The notes under the pieces were generated by a model. It was not told where the DNA came from, ran no database searches, and was given only the letters and a program-made list of their open reading frames with translations. This document shows positions 8,151 through 17,022 of a DNA stretch of 64,000 nucleotides, in pieces. The stretch's first letter is position 1; each line of letters opens with the position of its first letter. The stretch covers positions 10,168,001 through 10,232,000 of the forward strand of contig CP108400.1 of assembly GCA_045039925.1 (NCBI GenBank). The letters run 5' to 3'. Made by a program: the position numbers and the translations under genes. The DNA is from Yinghuangia sp045039925. Its GTDB lineage: Bacteria; Actinomycetota; Actinomycetes; Streptomycetales; Streptomycetaceae.

Positions 8151-9680
8151 TCAGGCCCGCGCCACCGACTGGGGGAACGCGAAGACCTGGTCCGGGTCGT
8201 AGTGCCGAGACACCGCCTTCAGCCGGGACAGGTTCCCGCCGTAATAGGCGGTACCCCAGTCCGGCAGGCTCGCGTCGATGTAGTTGACGTACGCGCCCGT
8301 TGCGCCCAGCGCCGCGAGCCCGTCCCGGACGGCGTCCACCGCGGCCGTGGCCGCCGCCTGGCCGGCGGGGGTGGTGCTCGCGTAGATCTGCGCCGTGGCG
8401 AGTGCCGAGCGGTGCGGGAAGGCCGTGGCGTCGGGGGCGAGTTGCGATACCGCGCCGCCCATCGAGTCCAGCAGCAGGTCGATCCCGGTACGCCCCGCCA
8501 TCAGGTCCACCAGCCGCTGCGCGTCCACGGGAGCGCTCAGCACCCGCGAGACGGCGACGAAGGCCTCGCGCGGCAGCCGCCCGCCCTCGAAGGTCGGGTG
8601 GCACTGCGCGATGGTGTCGTTCGCGCAGCCGGCCATGTACTTCATCGCGTCCAGATAGGTCTTGGCCTGTACGGTGCGCGAAGTCGGCTGCGTCGCGGCG
8701 GCGGAGACCAGCCGGTCCAGGAGCGGGTTCAGCCCGGCGTCCGTCCCGACGTAGCACCCGCCCACCCGGCAGGTCGCCGGAGTGCCGCCGGAGACGACGC
8801 AGTTCGACCACAGTTCCGGCGGCGCGTCCGCGACCCACTGCTGCCATGCGCCGACCACCGACGCGGTGGCGCCGGCCGGGAAGTGCAGTGAGAAGACGGT
8901 GAGTTCGGGCGCGGGCTCGGTGCTGAAGGTGAACCGGGTGACCACGCCGAAGTTGCCGCCGCCCCCGCCGCGCAGCGCCCAGTACAGGTCGGGCTCGGAG
9001 CACGCGGAAGCGGTGACCACCCGCGAGTCGGCGGTGACCACCTCGGCCGACACCAGCCGGTCGCAGGTCAGTCCGTACTTGCGGGTCAGCACCCCGACCC
9101 CGCCGCCCAGGGCCAGCCCGCTGACGCCCACCGTCGGGCAGGAGCCGGCCGGCATCAGGCGCCCGGCCTGCGCCAGCCCCGCGTACACCTCGATCAGCCG
9201 GGCCCCCGCGCCGACCCGCACCGTCCCGTCGTCCTGCGCCTGCACCCGCGCCATCGGCCGCAGATCCATCACCAAGCCGCCGTTCGGCACGCTGTACCCG
9301 AGGTAGCTGTGCCCTCCGCTGCGGGCGGCGATCGGCACGCCGTGGCCGCGGGCCACGTCCAGGCAGGCCTGCACATCCTCCGCGGAGGCGCACTGGGCCA
9401 CCGCCGCGGGCAGGTGGATGTCGTACAGCTCGTTGTAGCCGAGCCGGGCCACGCCGTATCCCTGGTCCTCCGGCAGCAGCAGCCGCCCTCCGAGCCGCGC
9501 CTTCAACGCCGACCAGTCCACCGGCCAGTTCGGCGACCCGCCGGCCACGACCCCGGAAACTCGCTGCCTGCCCGCAGTCCGCAGCGGCCCGCCGGTCGCC
9601 ACGCCGGTCGCCGCTCCCGCCACCGTCACTGCCGCACCGGCCCCCACGGCGGTCAGGAATCCCCGTCGATTGATCGTCAT
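8151..9680 (-). CDS. Secreted FAD-linked oxidoreductase, berberine-bridge (BBE) type
   Basis: A 509-residue Tat substrate: MTINRRGFLTAVGAG begins a twin-arginine signal peptide. The FAD-binding PCMH domain holds SGGHSYLGYS (H124, histidyl-FAD link) and PAGSCPTVG (C181, cysteinyl-FAD link), so the flavin should be bound through two covalent bonds. The C-terminal BBE domain is intact, with YYGGNLSRLKAV and HYDPDQVFAFPQS. Family members oxidise sugars, alcohols, aromatics or secondary metabolites using O2. GGGAG lies about 9 nt before the ATG at 9680. It is the first of a minus-strand gene run. The substrate cannot be read. Confidence 0.93.
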   Translation of the reverse strand: MTINRRGFLTAVGAGAAVTVAGAATGVATGGPLRTAGRQRVSGVVAGGSPNWPVDWSALKARLGGRLLLPEDQGYGVARLGYNELYDIHLPAAVAQCASAEDVQACLDVARGHGVPIAARSGGHSYLGYSVPNGGLVMDLRPMARVQAQDDGTVRVGAGARLIEVYAGLAQAGRLMPAGSCPTVGVSGLALGGGVGVLTRKYGLTCDRLVSAEVVTADSRVVTASACSEPDLYWALRGGGGGNFGVVTRFTFSTEPAPELTVFSLHFPAGATASVVGAWQQWVADAPPELWSNCVVSGGTPATCRVGGCYVGTDAGLNPLLDRLVSAAATQPTSRTVQAKTYLDAMKYMAGCANDTIAQCHPTFEGGRLPREAFVAVSRVLSAPVDAQRLVDLMAGRTGIDLLLDSMGGAVSQLAPDATAFPHRSALATAQIYASTTPAGQAAATAAVDAVRDGLAALGATGAYVNYIDASLPDWGTAYYGGNLSRLKAVSRHYDPDQVFAFPQSVARA

Positions 9681-9848
9681 GCGTTCACATCTCCCGGCGT
9701 TCCGTGCGCTCCGCGAGGCCACCACGCGGCCCTGTCATCCTCTGCGCGGAACGGGCCAACGGCGCGCTGGGCTAGGCCCATCGGTGGATGCGAGCCCGCG
9801 GCGTCCGCCAGCCCGCCCGGCGGCGATCGAGGCCCGCGGCGGCCGGAG

Positions 9849-10346
9849 TCACGCGCGTCGGCGCTCGTCCCGCCGCCGGATCAGCTCTTCGACGGCGCTG
9901 GGCAGGGTCGTCTCGAAGTCGATCAGCTTCACCCATGTCGGGGTGACGACGATCCGGACCATGGCGTCGTAGAGCGAGCGGACTTCGGCCTCCCACACGA
10001 CGCGTTGCTCGGCGGTCATGTCGTAGCTGCCGTTCATCTGGAGGTACTCCTCCGGGATGCCCTCGACGAGGTCCAGTTCGGCCTTCCCGCGGATGAGCAG
10101 GATGTTCGGCGGATGGACCTCGGTGTCGACGGTGAGGGCGACCGCCGGATTGCGGCGCAGGGACGCGAGCTTGGGGGCGTTCGTCGTCGTGCACATGACG
10201 ATCTCCGTGCCGTTCCACGTGAACGCGATCGGCACGTTGCGGGGTGTGCCGTCCTTGGCGACGTACGCCAGTCGGGTGAGGTCGCGGGCCAGGAGTTCCC
10301 GGCTGAGCGGACGGTTCAGGATCTCGGTGATCTCGTTCGGCTGCAC
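9849..10346 (-). CDS. Pyridoxamine 5'-phosphate oxidase-like flavin-binding protein
   Basis: A 165-residue split-barrel protein of the PPOX/F420-FMN superfamily. RLAYVAKDGTPRNVPIAF and TNAPKLASLRRNPAVALTVD are the usual flavin-site strands. Such proteins bind FMN, F420 or heme, and many reduce or protect against xenobiotics. The GTG at 10346 has GGAGG 6 nt upstream, which rules out the longer in-frame extension. It follows a TetR gene on the same strand by about 120 nt, so co-regulation is possible but unproven. Confidence 0.88.
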   Translation of the reverse strand: MQPNEITEILNRPLSRELLARDLTRLAYVAKDGTPRNVPIAFTWNGTEIVMCTTTNAPKLASLRRNPAVALTVDTEVHPPNILLIRGKAELDLVEGIPEEYLQMNGSYDMTAEQRVVWEAEVRSLYDAMVRIVVTPTWVKLIDFETTLPSAVEELIRRRDERRRA

Positions 10347-10467
10347 GGCGGGCCTCCTCGTCGGCGCGGTGGCCCGTGGTGGCCGCCGCTGTCCCTGGGA
10401 CGGAGCAGGTACCACGTTTTCGACACCGGCAGTGCTCCGGGTTTTCCCGGAGGACCGTGCGGTCACG

Positions 10468-11160
10468 TCACCCCGGCGGATGGCCGAGCTTGGCGGCCAC
10501 GGCGTCGAGGACCCAGTCCAGGCCGGTCGCGAAGGACGCCTCGGCGTCCACCTCCGTGCCGTCGTACACCGCCTTGGCCAGCGCCGGGAAGCGTCCCGTG
10601 TCCAGCATCCGCGTCAGATGCGGGCCGGAGGCGCGCTGCCAGTCGCGCTTGGACAGGCCCGTGGCGCGCTCGGCCCGCACGTTCGCGATCTCGCGCCTGA
10701 TCGCGCCCGTGTAGTACGCGCCGACCGTCTCCACGGCGCGCATGACGGTGTCGACGTCGGCGAGGCCGTCGAGGGCGGCCAGCGTCGTCTCGGTCACGGC
10801 AAGGGCGTTCGGGCCGAGGGTCGGACGGCCGCCGAGCAGATCGGCCAGCCATTCGTGACGGAGCGCCGCCTGCCTGGTGCGGTGGGCGAGGAGGCTCAGC
10901 GCCTCCCGCCAGTCGCCGGGCTGCTCGTCGGGGAGGATCTCGGCTTGGACCTCGTCCACCATGAGGTCGAACAGCTCCTCCTTGGTGGAGATGTACCCGT
11001 ACAGCCGCATCGGGCCGGCGTCCAGACGGGCGGCGACCTTGCGCAGCGACACCGCCTCCAGCCCGCCTTCGTCGGCCAGCGCGACGGCGGCGGCGACGAT
11101 CCGCTCCCGGTCGAGCGGCACGGGGCGAGTCGGCGGCTCCGGCCGGTCCCACACAGTCAT
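10468..11160 (-). CDS. TetR-family regulator with TetR-like C-terminal domain
   Basis: A 230-residue repressor. The N-terminal HTH (VSLRKVAARLDAGPMRLYGYI) has the LY.Y. pattern of TetR, and the long C-terminal domain resembles the TetR_C class that includes tetracycline-responsive repressors. It is divergent from a TetX-like monooxygenase with only 53 nt between the starts, and that gap holds a perfect ATACA-G-TGTAT palindrome. This layout predicts joint repression released by the enzyme's substrate. The ATG at 11160 lacks a clear ribosome site; a TTG at 11199 is an alternative. Confidence 0.9.
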   Translation of the reverse strand: MTVWDRPEPPTRPVPLDRERIVAAAVALADEGGLEAVSLRKVAARLDAGPMRLYGYISTKEELFDLMVDEVQAEILPDEQPGDWREALSLLAHRTRQAALRHEWLADLLGGRPTLGPNALAVTETTLAALDGLADVDTVMRAVETVGAYYTGAIRREIANVRAERATGLSKRDWQRASGPHLTRMLDTGRFPALAKAVYDGTEVDAEASFATGLDWVLDAVAAKLGHPPG

Positions 11161-11198
11161 GGGTACATCGTACTGTTGCGATACGGCGTAATCACTCA

Positions 11199-11209
11199 AT
11201 ACAGTGTAT
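11199..11209. promoter_or_regulatory. Putative TetR operator
   Basis: A perfect 5+1+5 palindrome, ATACA-G-TGTAT, lies 5 nt before the ATG of the TetX-like gene in the divergent intergenic region. A second weaker dyad, GTACATCGTAC, sits at 11163-11173. Both match the size expected for TetR-family sites. Confidence 0.55.
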
Positions 11210-11213
11210 CGAC

Positions 11214-12341
11214 ATGAGACATCGCATCGCCGTGGTCGGGAGCGGCCCCGCCGGCCTCACCTTCGCCCGCGTCCTGCACCGCCACGGTCACCCCGTCACC
11301 CTCCTCGAACGCGATCCCGCGCCCGACGCCCGCCCCCCGGGCGGCACGCTGGACCTCCAGGAAGGGCTGGGCCAGCGCGCGCTGGGCAAGGCGGGGCTGC
11401 TGGCGGAGTTCCAGGCACTGTCCCGTCCCGAGGGGCAGGCCATGCGGATCCTCGCCGCGGACGGGACCGTCCTGCGCGACTGGCAACCCCGCCCGGGCGA
11501 CCGGGCGAACCCCGAGATCGACCGCAAGCAACTCCGTGACCTGCTGCTCGGCCCCCTCGACGTGCAGTGGGGGCGGGGCGTGACGCACGTGGTCCCGGGG
11601 ACGCGGGACGGCGTGCAGGTGCACTTCGCGGACGGCCGCCAGGAGGCGTTCGACCTCGTGATCGGCGCGGACGGCGCCTGGTCCCGGGTCCGTCCGGCCG
11701 TCTCGCCGGCGACGCCGCACTACACCGGCGTCACCTTCTTCGAGACCTCCCTGGACGACGTCGACACCCGCCATCCGGACCTCGCCCGGCTGATCGGCGA
11801 CGGCTCGGTGGCCGCGTACGGGGTGAACCGCGCCGTCGTCGCCCAGCGCAACAGTGGCGGCCACGTCAAGGTGTACGCCCAGTTCCGCGCGCCGCTGGAC
11901 TGGCACGCGAATCTGGACCTGGCGGACGTCGAGGCCGTACGGGCAAGCCTGCTGGCCCTGTTCGACGGCTGGGCCGCCCCCGTCCTCGAACTCCTCCGCC
12001 GCGGGGCCGACTTCGTCCACCGCCCGCTCCACGTCCTGCCTGTGGCCCACACCTGGGCCCACGTGCCGGGCGTGACGCTGCTGGGGGACGCCGCCCACTT
12101 GATGCCGCCGTTGGGGGCGGGCGCGAACCTCGCGATGCTGGAAGGCGCCGAACTCGCCGAGTCCGTCGCGGCCGCCGCTCCTGCCCCCGCCGATCTGGAC
12201 GAGGCCGTCCGTGCCTTCGAGGAACAGATGTGGGCACGGGCCGGCCGGTGGGCGGCGATCACGACAGCCGGTCTGGAACGCCTCGTGACCGCGGACCCCG
12301 CCGAAGCCCTCGCCCTGTTCGACGAAGTCCAGCCCTCCTGA
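11214..12341 (+). CDS. TetX-like FAD-dependent monooxygenase
   Basis: A 375-residue class A flavoprotein monooxygenase. It shows the dinucleotide fold VVGSGPAGLTFARVL at the N-terminus, NPEIDRKQLRDLLL, the DG motif GADGAWSRVRP, and the GD motif LLGDAAHLMPPLGAGANLAM. The wording GGTLDLQEGLGQRAL and HYTGVTFFE is close to TetX-type tetracycline-inactivating enzymes, so hydroxylation of a tetracycline-like polyketide or another aromatic is plausible. Actual tetracycline activity is not shown by sequence. There is no ribosome site before the ATG, so the mRNA may be leaderless. It is divergent from a TetR-type repressor. Confidence 0.88.
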   Translation: MRHRIAVVGSGPAGLTFARVLHRHGHPVTLLERDPAPDARPPGGTLDLQEGLGQRALGKAGLLAEFQALSRPEGQAMRILAADGTVLRDWQPRPGDRANPEIDRKQLRDLLLGPLDVQWGRGVTHVVPGTRDGVQVHFADGRQEAFDLVIGADGAWSRVRPAVSPATPHYTGVTFFETSLDDVDTRHPDLARLIGDGSVAAYGVNRAVVAQRNSGGHVKVYAQFRAPLDWHANLDLADVEAVRASLLALFDGWAAPVLELLRRGADFVHRPLHVLPVAHTWAHVPGVTLLGDAAHLMPPLGAGANLAMLEGAELAESVAAAAPAPADLDEAVRAFEEQMWARAGRWAAITTAGLERLVTADPAEALALFDEVQPS

Positions 12342-12374
12342 ACGCCGTTCGTGTGCCAGGCAGGTCATGTCCTG

Positions 12375-12962
12375 TCAGAGCTTGCCCGCGAGCAGTACGG
12401 TGCGGTGGCCACCGAGACGGCGTGAGAAGTCCACGACGAACTCGGGGCGCAGTGTGGGCCAGTTCCAGAACGTGAAGCCGAGATGACCGAACGCGAAGTA
12501 GTCGTCGGCCCAGAGCCACGTGTGCACGGGAGCCGTCCGGCCGCAGGACGGGCACGCGACGGGCTCGTCCTGACCCTCGCCCCAGGATTCCATCGCGTCC
12601 ATGAACTGGGCCCACGTGTCCTCGATGGGCGACCAGTGCTCGTCGCCGAGGGGTATTTCCGTTGCGCAGTGCGGGCAGGTGACGGCCGAGGGTTCGCCCT
12701 GCCCGGCATCGAAGACCGTACGCCCTACGGTGACGTGCAACCCGTTGCTCCACACATTGACCAGCTCGGGATCCGGGTCCTCGACGGCTTCGCCGTAACG
12801 CGTCCCCGGTGCGTGCCCGGCGTCAGCGCCGAGGACGCAGTCGGTACGTTCCGCTGAGACGAAGCCGTCTGCAATCAGCCAGTCAAGTATGTTCGTCGCG
12901 AGCCCCTGGGCCTCCCCTGCCGTGGCCTCGGTGTCGACGAGCGTCTGGAACCAGTCGCCCAT
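12375..12962 (-). CDS. Hypothetical protein with zinc-knuckle cysteines
   Basis: A 195-residue cytosolic protein, not recognised. It has two CxxC pairs (CPHC near residue 96 and CPSC near 137), which probably bind one zinc. The rest is acidic and Trp-rich. GGAGG lies 8 nt before the ATG, so the start is firm. It stands alone, in convergent position to the TetX-like gene, and could be a small regulatory or immunity-type protein. Confidence 0.72.
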   Translation of the reverse strand: MGDWFQTLVDTEATAGEAQGLATNILDWLIADGFVSAERTDCVLGADAGHAPGTRYGEAVEDPDPELVNVWSNGLHVTVGRTVFDAGQGEPSAVTCPHCATEIPLGDEHWSPIEDTWAQFMDAMESWGEGQDEPVACPSCGRTAPVHTWLWADDYFAFGHLGFTFWNWPTLRPEFVVDFSRRLGGHRTVLLAGKL

Positions 12963-13152
12963 ATTTTCTTTCCTCCAGTGCTCGGTGCCTGCATACCGTA
13001 CGTCTCGTCACGGACAATTGCAGCGGCCCTACCGACCCGCGTTCGCGTATCGCAGCCGTCGTTCGGGGGAAAGGGTCATCAGGCGCTGCGCGGCCGGATA
13101 CCCGTGACCGCCGCGGACCACCTGGTCGACCGTGGCGACGCCGGCTCTTCCC

Positions 13153-14436
13153 TCACTTCCCACCCCCGCCCGAGCCCGCGGAGAGTGCGGCGAGCAGGCC
13201 GAGGGACAGCTCCCTGTCCTGTTCCTCCAGGTTCCAACCACCCTCGCGGATGACCGAGTTCGTGACCCAGAAGACCAGGGTCCGGTCGCTCGGCCGGATC
13301 AGGACGCGCGCGAAGGACCAGTCGTTGCCGCCGTCGTGGGTGACGACGGGACCGCCGTCGGTCGGCGTGACGGTCCAGCCGTACCCGTACGAGCCGGCGG
13401 ACCCGCCGCCCTCCGGCACGTGCGGCGTGAACATCTTCGCCTTCGCCGCGGCGCTCAGCACGGACTCGCCCTCCAGAGCCCGGTACCACAGGTACATGTC
13501 CCGTGCCGTGGACAGCAGGCCGCCGTTGCCGCGGAGATTCCAGTACGGGCGTCCGTCCGGCGCCCAGGGATGCTCGAACGGCCGCCCCTGGGAAGCCCCT
13601 TCCTCGTCGTACTCGACCGCGACGTCGCCCCGGCCCGGATCGGGCAGCGCGTAACCCGTCCGGGTCATGCCCGCCGGCTGGAACAGATTGCGGGTCAGAT
13701 AGTCGTCGTACGCGACACCCGACACCCGCTCGACGATCGCCGCCAGCAGCGAGTAGCCCACGTTGGAGTACGCGAACTCCCGCCCAGGTGCCGACTCGAG
13801 CGGCGCGGCCAGCGCCCCGGCGACCATGGCGTCCCGCGACACCGGGTCGTAGTCGTCGCCGATGCCCTCCGGAAGACCCGAAGTATGGGTGAGCAACTGA
13901 TGGATGGTGATCCCGCGCTTGTCGACCGGGACCGCGCCGAGGTGCGCGCCGATGGGGTCGGTGACCCGCAACGCGCCGCCCATCTCCAGCTTGAGCACGG
14001 CCGCGGCGGTGAACGACTTGGTGATCGAGCCGATGTCGTACACGGTGTCGCAGTCGGCCGCACGTCCCGCGCCCTGGTCGGACTGCCCCAGTCCCTGGCA
14101 GCCCACCAGCGTCCCGTCCCTCGCGGTCACCACCGTGCCGCCGGCGCCCTCCGGCCAGTTCTCGCGGAGGAATTTCGCGACAGCCTCCGCCTGTTCGCGG
14201 AACACGGGGGAGGACGACGGTGACGGTGACGGCGAGCCGGGACCAGGCGACGCACCCCCTGTGCCCCCTGCCGGCACCCCGCTCGAAGGCGTCCCGGACG
14301 GCGTCCCCGACGCCCCGTCCGAGGACCGCTCGTCCGCCCCGCCGCATCCCGACAACACGACCGCCAGCGCCGCCGCCACCGCGATCCCCAGCCGCCATGG
14401 CGCCTGCTGCCGCGCGCTCTTCCTCATGTGCACCAT
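13153..14436 (-). CDS. Lipoprotein serine hydrolase (beta-lactamase/DD-peptidase fold)
   Basis: A 427-residue exported lipoprotein: the signal ends in LSGC, then a long Ser/Pro/Gly-rich linker, then a class C beta-lactamase-like serine hydrolase domain. Catalytic motifs are visible: SITK (SxxK nucleophile), YSN (YxN) and THDGGN (HxG type). Family members include D-alanyl-D-alanine carboxypeptidases and esterases acting on the wall side of the membrane. GGGGA precedes the ATG at 14436; another ATG three codons later is possible. No linked regulator is seen. Confidence 0.9.
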   Translation of the reverse strand: MVHMRKSARQQAPWRLGIAVAAALAVVLSGCGGADERSSDGASGTPSGTPSSGVPAGGTGGASPGPGSPSPSPSSSPVFREQAEAVAKFLRENWPEGAGGTVVTARDGTLVGCQGLGQSDQGAGRAADCDTVYDIGSITKSFTAAAVLKLEMGGALRVTDPIGAHLGAVPVDKRGITIHQLLTHTSGLPEGIGDDYDPVSRDAMVAGALAAPLESAPGREFAYSNVGYSLLAAIVERVSGVAYDDYLTRNLFQPAGMTRTGYALPDPGRGDVAVEYDEEGASQGRPFEHPWAPDGRPYWNLRGNGGLLSTARDMYLWYRALEGESVLSAAAKAKMFTPHVPEGGGSAGSYGYGWTVTPTDGGPVVTHDGGNDWSFARVLIRPSDRTLVFWVTNSVIREGGWNLEEQDRELSLGLLAALSAGSGGGGK

Positions 14437-14710
14437 CGAAATCCCCGAGCCCCGCGCGGCCCTTCCGCGCCTCCCCGAGAACGCTAGGGAGCCGGCCCCC
14501 GAGGATCGTCACGCACACGAGCCAATCTCGCCCTCCCCGACACGAGGGACCCACCGACGCCCGGTCCCCGCCAAGGACCACACCCCACAGGGGACGCCCG
14601 CCGGTCTCGACAGCGGTGTGCCGCAGCCGCCAAGGGCGCTTCAGCGCTGTCGCCGCATCAGATGGAGATGGAGTTCGACGTGGCGGAACGCGTACGCAAT
14701 TCCCGAGCGG

Positions 14711-15229
14711 CTACCGCCCTTCCACGTTCCACTCCTGCGGCAGGACCGCATCGCAGAAGACACAGGAGAAGTGCTCGTCCCGCACGATGTTGACCTCCCG
14801 GCAGGTGGGACACCGCCGGAACACCACCGCGTGCGTGAAGGCCGACGGGCGAACGACCCCTGCCCGGTCCAGGGCGTCCGCGACAGACGGCCACGAACTG
14901 ACGTCCGGGCAGTATCCGGTCGACTGATTGCTGACGTCGCCGACTGCCCACCGTCCGGACTCCCGGTGAAAGCCCACCTCACCCGCGCTCAATACCGGCT
15001 CTCCCTCGGCGCAGACCACGTGCTCGCTGCAGCGCGGCGCGAGGCGCAGGACACCCGCGACGTCCACCACGAAAGTGAACGGCTCGGCCAACTCCGCCGA
15101 GGTCACGGCCGCAACCCACGCGTCGAACCCCGCCGACGAGGAGATGCGCCGACCCCCGGCCCCCGGCCGGATGAGCGCCTTCAGGTCGGCAGGCCCCACG
15201 TATCGATACGCCCGACGGCCGGTGCTCAC
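14711..15229 (-). CDS. Hypothetical protein with C-terminal zinc ribbon
   Basis: A 172-residue protein that I do not recognise by name. Its conserved feel comes from YRYVGPADLKALI at the N-terminus, a central beta-rich part, and a C-terminal CPTC...CVFC pair that should form a zinc knuckle. Related hypothetical proteins are common in actinomycetes. The GTG at 15229 or a TTG three codons earlier may be the start. Confidence 0.72.
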   Translation of the reverse strand: MSTGRRAYRYVGPADLKALIRPGAGGRRISSSAGFDAWVAAVTSAELAEPFTFVVDVAGVLRLAPRCSEHVVCAEGEPVLSAGEVGFHRESGRWAVGDVSNQSTGYCPDVSSWPSVADALDRAGVVRPSAFTHAVVFRRCPTCREVNIVRDEHFSCVFCDAVLPQEWNVEGR

Positions 15230-15271
15230 GCCGGTCAACCCAGCGCCGTGACGGGCCGTCCGCGGCTGCGC

Positions 15272-16075
15272 TCAGGCACCGGGTCGACCGGCCGGCCGAG
15301 GAGTGCTCACAGCTGTGCGGACAACCGTGGTGACGTGCGGCAGCGAGAAGGAGCCGCCGCGTGTGACGGCGCAGGACCGCAAGTACGCCCGGACGCGGCG
15401 CTCGTACGCTGCCCGCTGGTCGTCGGGTAGGCCGATGACGTACGAGTACGTCGCCACCGTGCCCATCATGGATTCGGTGGTCCGCCGCTGCTCGTGGGCG
15501 AAGTCGCCCCGTTCCGGCGGCAGGAAGCCGGGATGCCCGGGCAGGACCGCCTGCGGACGCCAAGCGCTCACGGTGATCTCGTTGCCGGTGGCCTCGGCCA
15601 GGCCACGCACCCATGCCTGGCCGTCGTCCCACAGGTTCCACAGCGCGGCCAGCTGCCCGGCCGGGCCGAGCACGCGCCGAATCTCGTCCATCACCGTCTC
15701 CCGGTCGAACCAGTGGAACGCCTGCCCGACCAGGACCACGTCGACGCCGGCATCGGGCAACGGGATCCGTTCGGCCGTTCCCCGCAAAGCCGTGGCGCCC
15801 GGGAAGCGGCGGCGCAGTTCCGCCAGCATCGCCGGATCAGGGTCAACCGCGACGACGTCGGCGCCGAAGAGCGTGAGGGCTTCGGTGAGCTTCCCGGTCC
15901 CCGCGGCCAGGTCCAAAACACGCACCCCCGGGCGACACACGTCGCCCAACGCCCAACGCACGGCGGCCTGCGGATACCCCGGGCGGTGCTCGGCGTAGGC
16001 GGCAGCCGCCTCGCCGAAGACAGTCGCCGCCTCCGGCCGCAACCACGAGCCTGCTTCGATGCCGAAACCCTCCAC
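15272..16075 (-). CDS. Class I SAM-dependent methyltransferase
   Basis: A 267-residue methyltransferase of the type 11 / UbiE-like group. Motif I is VLDLAAGTGKLTEAL, followed by VDPDPAMLAELRRRFP, and VLVGQAFHWFDRETVMDEI is the post-motif II region. HRPGYPQAAVRWAL near the N-terminus is typical of the bacterial family often annotated as small-molecule methyltransferases. The GTG at 16075 has GGAGG 5 nt upstream, so the upstream in-frame extension is not used. Substrate unknown. It runs toward the zinc-ribbon gene, 42 nt away. Confidence 0.9.
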   Translation of the reverse strand: MEGFGIEAGSWLRPEAATVFGEAAAAYAEHRPGYPQAAVRWALGDVCRPGVRVLDLAAGTGKLTEALTLFGADVVAVDPDPAMLAELRRRFPGATALRGTAERIPLPDAGVDVVLVGQAFHWFDRETVMDEIRRVLGPAGQLAALWNLWDDGQAWVRGLAEATGNEITVSAWRPQAVLPGHPGFLPPERGDFAHEQRRTTESMMGTVATYSYVIGLPDDQRAAYERRVRAYLRSCAVTRGGSFSLPHVTTVVRTAVSTPRPAGRPGA

Positions 16076-16180
16076 CGCGAACCTCCAACCACCGCCGCGT
16101 CCACAGAACACCGGAATATTGTCCGCACCCGAGCACCCGAGACAGCGCAGTTCCGACACGAGCACCTACGTCCCGGAGCG

Positions 16181-16918
16181 CTACGTCCCGGCTGTGGTCA
16201 CGGCGCCGACTTGTCCCTGCGACTTCAGCTGGGCGAGGTGTTGTTGGTACTCCTGGACAGGGACGATCTTCACCACGAAGCGCATTTCGGAGTGGTCGGC
16301 GCCGCACAGTTCGGCGCAGCGGCCGTCGTAGTCGCCCACGACCTCGGGCGTGATCTCGAACTTGCCCGCCTTGCCGGGGACGAGGTCCAGTTTGTAGAGG
16401 AACGACGGCACGTAGAACGAATGGATCACATCGAGTGTCTTCAACTCGAACCGCACCTTCTGACCTTGAGGCAGGTACAGGGTGGGGGTGTTCCCGGTCG
16501 TCGTCCCGACGTCGTAGACCGCGCCGGTCTGGTTGGTCGGGCCTTCCTTGTAGTTGAACGCCCACTGCCACTGGAACCCGACGATCTCGATAACGGTGAC
16601 GGGCGCGGAGGCCGACGCGGATGCCCGCGCTGTTTCCGGCGCCGAGGTCGAAGTCGGGGTGTCCACACCCGTGCCCGTGCCTGTGGTGTCCCGGGCCGAG
16701 GGCGTGCTGTCGATGCGCGCGGCGTCCAGGACACTGTTGTCTCCTGAGGAGCACGCCGTCAGGAACAGGGGCAGGGCCACTGCAAGTGCGGTCAACCGGA
16801 CCTTGGTACGCGACCGCTGCTCCGACGGGCGCGCGTGTTTCCTCCCCAACGCCCGCCGTGTCTGTCTTGGTTCGCGATCGCCGCGCACTTCAACCCCCGC
16901 CCGCCTCGCTCTGAGCAT
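16181..16918 (-). CDS. CoxII-like CuA cupredoxin lipoprotein
   Basis: About 245 residues: a basic N-terminus, a signal peptide ending in LTAC (lipobox), a Ser/Thr/Ala linker, and then the cupredoxin domain of cytochrome c oxidase subunit II. CuA ligands are present: VIHSFYVP (His), CAELCGADH (two Cys and His) and SEMRF (Met). Typical CoxII has two transmembrane helices before this domain; here a lipid anchor replaces them. No CoxI or CoxIII gene is in the window. It may be an electron-transfer or copper protein. The start is uncertain, as the ATG at 16918 has no clear ribosome site. Confidence 0.8.
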   Translation of the reverse strand: MLRARRAGVEVRGDREPRQTRRALGRKHARPSEQRSRTKVRLTALAVALPLFLTACSSGDNSVLDAARIDSTPSARDTTGTGTGVDTPTSTSAPETARASASASAPVTVIEIVGFQWQWAFNYKEGPTNQTGAVYDVGTTTGNTPTLYLPQGQKVRFELKTLDVIHSFYVPSFLYKLDLVPGKAGKFEITPEVVGDYDGRCAELCGADHSEMRFVVKIVPVQEYQQHLAQLKSQGQVGAVTTAGT

Positions 16919-17022
16919 CGTCGTGAACCTAGCAGTGGGGCGGACCGCGCCACCGCACAGGGACCGTGCAGCCGACAGGTGTTCGGCGTCCACGGGGTGC
17001 GACGCGTACGACGCGTCGACGG

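Noticed and set aside
13029..13152. Minus-strand frame after the serine hydrolase stop (QVVRGGHGYPAAQRLM)
   Set aside because: Possible remnant, but no start, ribosome site or family could be assigned.
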